A stretch of 64,000 bases of DNA from Limosilactobacillus fermentum (GTDB lineage: Bacteria; Bacillota; Bacilli; Lactobacillales; Lactobacillaceae): assembly GCF_013394085.1 (NCBI RefSeq), contig NZ_CP040910.1, positions 524,387 through 588,386 of the forward strand. The letters are read 5' to 3'. The number at the start of each line of letters is the position of its first letter. Position 1 is the first letter of the stretch. Below the pieces are notes generated by a model. That model did no database searches and was not told the origin of the DNA. It was given only the letters and a program-made list of their open reading frames with translations. Below are positions 63,613 to 64,000 of the stretch, piece after piece. A program made the translations under genes and the position numbers.

Positions 63613-64000
63613 ATGGTTATTTCGTGGTGGGGAGCGCTGATTGGCTTGGCGCTCGCAATCTACTTAATTTTAAAGAAGCTCAATCCGGTTTATTCCCTGA
63701 TGCTTGGGGCGATTATTGGGGCCTTGCTCGGTGGGGCCAGCCTGACTGGTACCATTGACATCCTGGTCAAGGGGGAGCAAAGCGTCATGGGGACGGTGCT
63801 ACGGGTGCTAGCCGCCGGAATGCTAGCCGGGGTAATGATGGAATCCGGGGCTGCCGAAACCTTGGCCCGCACGATCGTGGATAAGCTGGGCGATCGAATG
63901 GCGATTTTGTCACTGGCCCTAGCGACGATGGTCATTACCGCCGTGGGGGTCTTCATTCCGGTGGCCGTTTTGATCGTGGCGCCAATTGCCCTGGAAGTGG
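63613..64000 (+). CDS. GntP-family permease (partial, runs off the window)
   Basis: First 129 codons of a membrane permease. The N-terminus has closely spaced hydrophobic helices (WGALIGLALAIYLILKKL, YSLMLGAIIGALLGG, AAGMLAGVMMESGAAE, AVGVFIPVAVLIVAPIALEV), as in GntP-type gluconate/organic acid importers. AAGGAGG precedes the ATG. The carbon-catabolite site upstream agrees with uptake of a sugar acid such as gluconate, or of glycerate. The substrate cannot be fixed from this part. Confidence 0.8.
   Translation, partial: MVISWWGALIGLALAIYLILKKLNPVYSLMLGAIIGALLGGASLTGTIDILVKGEQSVMGTVLRVLAAGMLAGVMMESGAAETLARTIVDKLGDRMAILSLALATMVITAVGVFIPVAVLIVAPIALEV

Overview
The window is a contiguous stretch of chromosome from a moderately GC-rich Gram-positive with low-GC-Firmicute gene families, and it looks like a lactobacillus. 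The best fit is Limosilactobacillus, probably L. fermentum or a close relative. The grounds are the gene order (tdk-prfA-prmC-sua5-glyA-upp then atpBEFHAGDC; murA-like-mreB-yidD-rodA; ezrA-nifS-thiI; murT-gatD), strong AGGAGG ribosome sites, and a Ddl carrying the Phe expected of intrinsically vancomycin-resistant lactobacilli. The species is inferred, not searched.

Layout. 1-6240: a two-component system, a sugar permease (GlcU type) with a cre-like promoter, and two back-to-back IS3-family elements. 6240-15340: a peroxiredoxin/reductase pair (AhpC plus a domain-swapped AhpF) behind PerR-like boxes, then pgi, tpiA, a GNAT enzyme, a secreted metalloprotease, an aldo/keto reductase, acetolactate decarboxylase and two tRNA genes. 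15400-25600: a Ser/Thr-rich lipoprotein, a MarR-controlled heterodimeric ABC exporter, a serine hydrolase with cardiolipin synthase, and the MurT-GatD lipid II amidation pair. 25800-41850: translation-termination, nucleotide-salvage and one-carbon genes, two YibE/F membrane proteins, a uracil permease behind a PyrR attenuator, and the complete F1Fo ATP synthase operon. 42000-50400: cell-shape and wall genes (inactive-looking MurA paralogue, MreB, YidD, RodA, Ddl), a GcvH-like protein without the lipoyl lysine, and an Rgg-like regulator. 50400-58000: UspA, a 6S RNA next to rarA, YueI-like, VOC and YitT-type membrane proteins, then a small prophage remnant split by an IS256-family element. 58000-64000: rpsD with a structured leader, ezrA, nifS, thiI and the start of a GntP-type permease behind a perfect cre site.

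Most genes are housekeeping: wall synthesis and amidation, elongation and division, ATP synthesis, oxidative defence and pyrimidine salvage. The most unusual material is non-coding. A family of long imperfect palindromes (about 110 bp) and a shared 25-bp box with a palindromic core recurs in at least six intergenic sites. Several copies have the same modular order (terminator-like hairpin, box, long hairpin), and compensating changes preserve the pairing. I found no CRISPR array and no recognisable defence or biosynthetic island.
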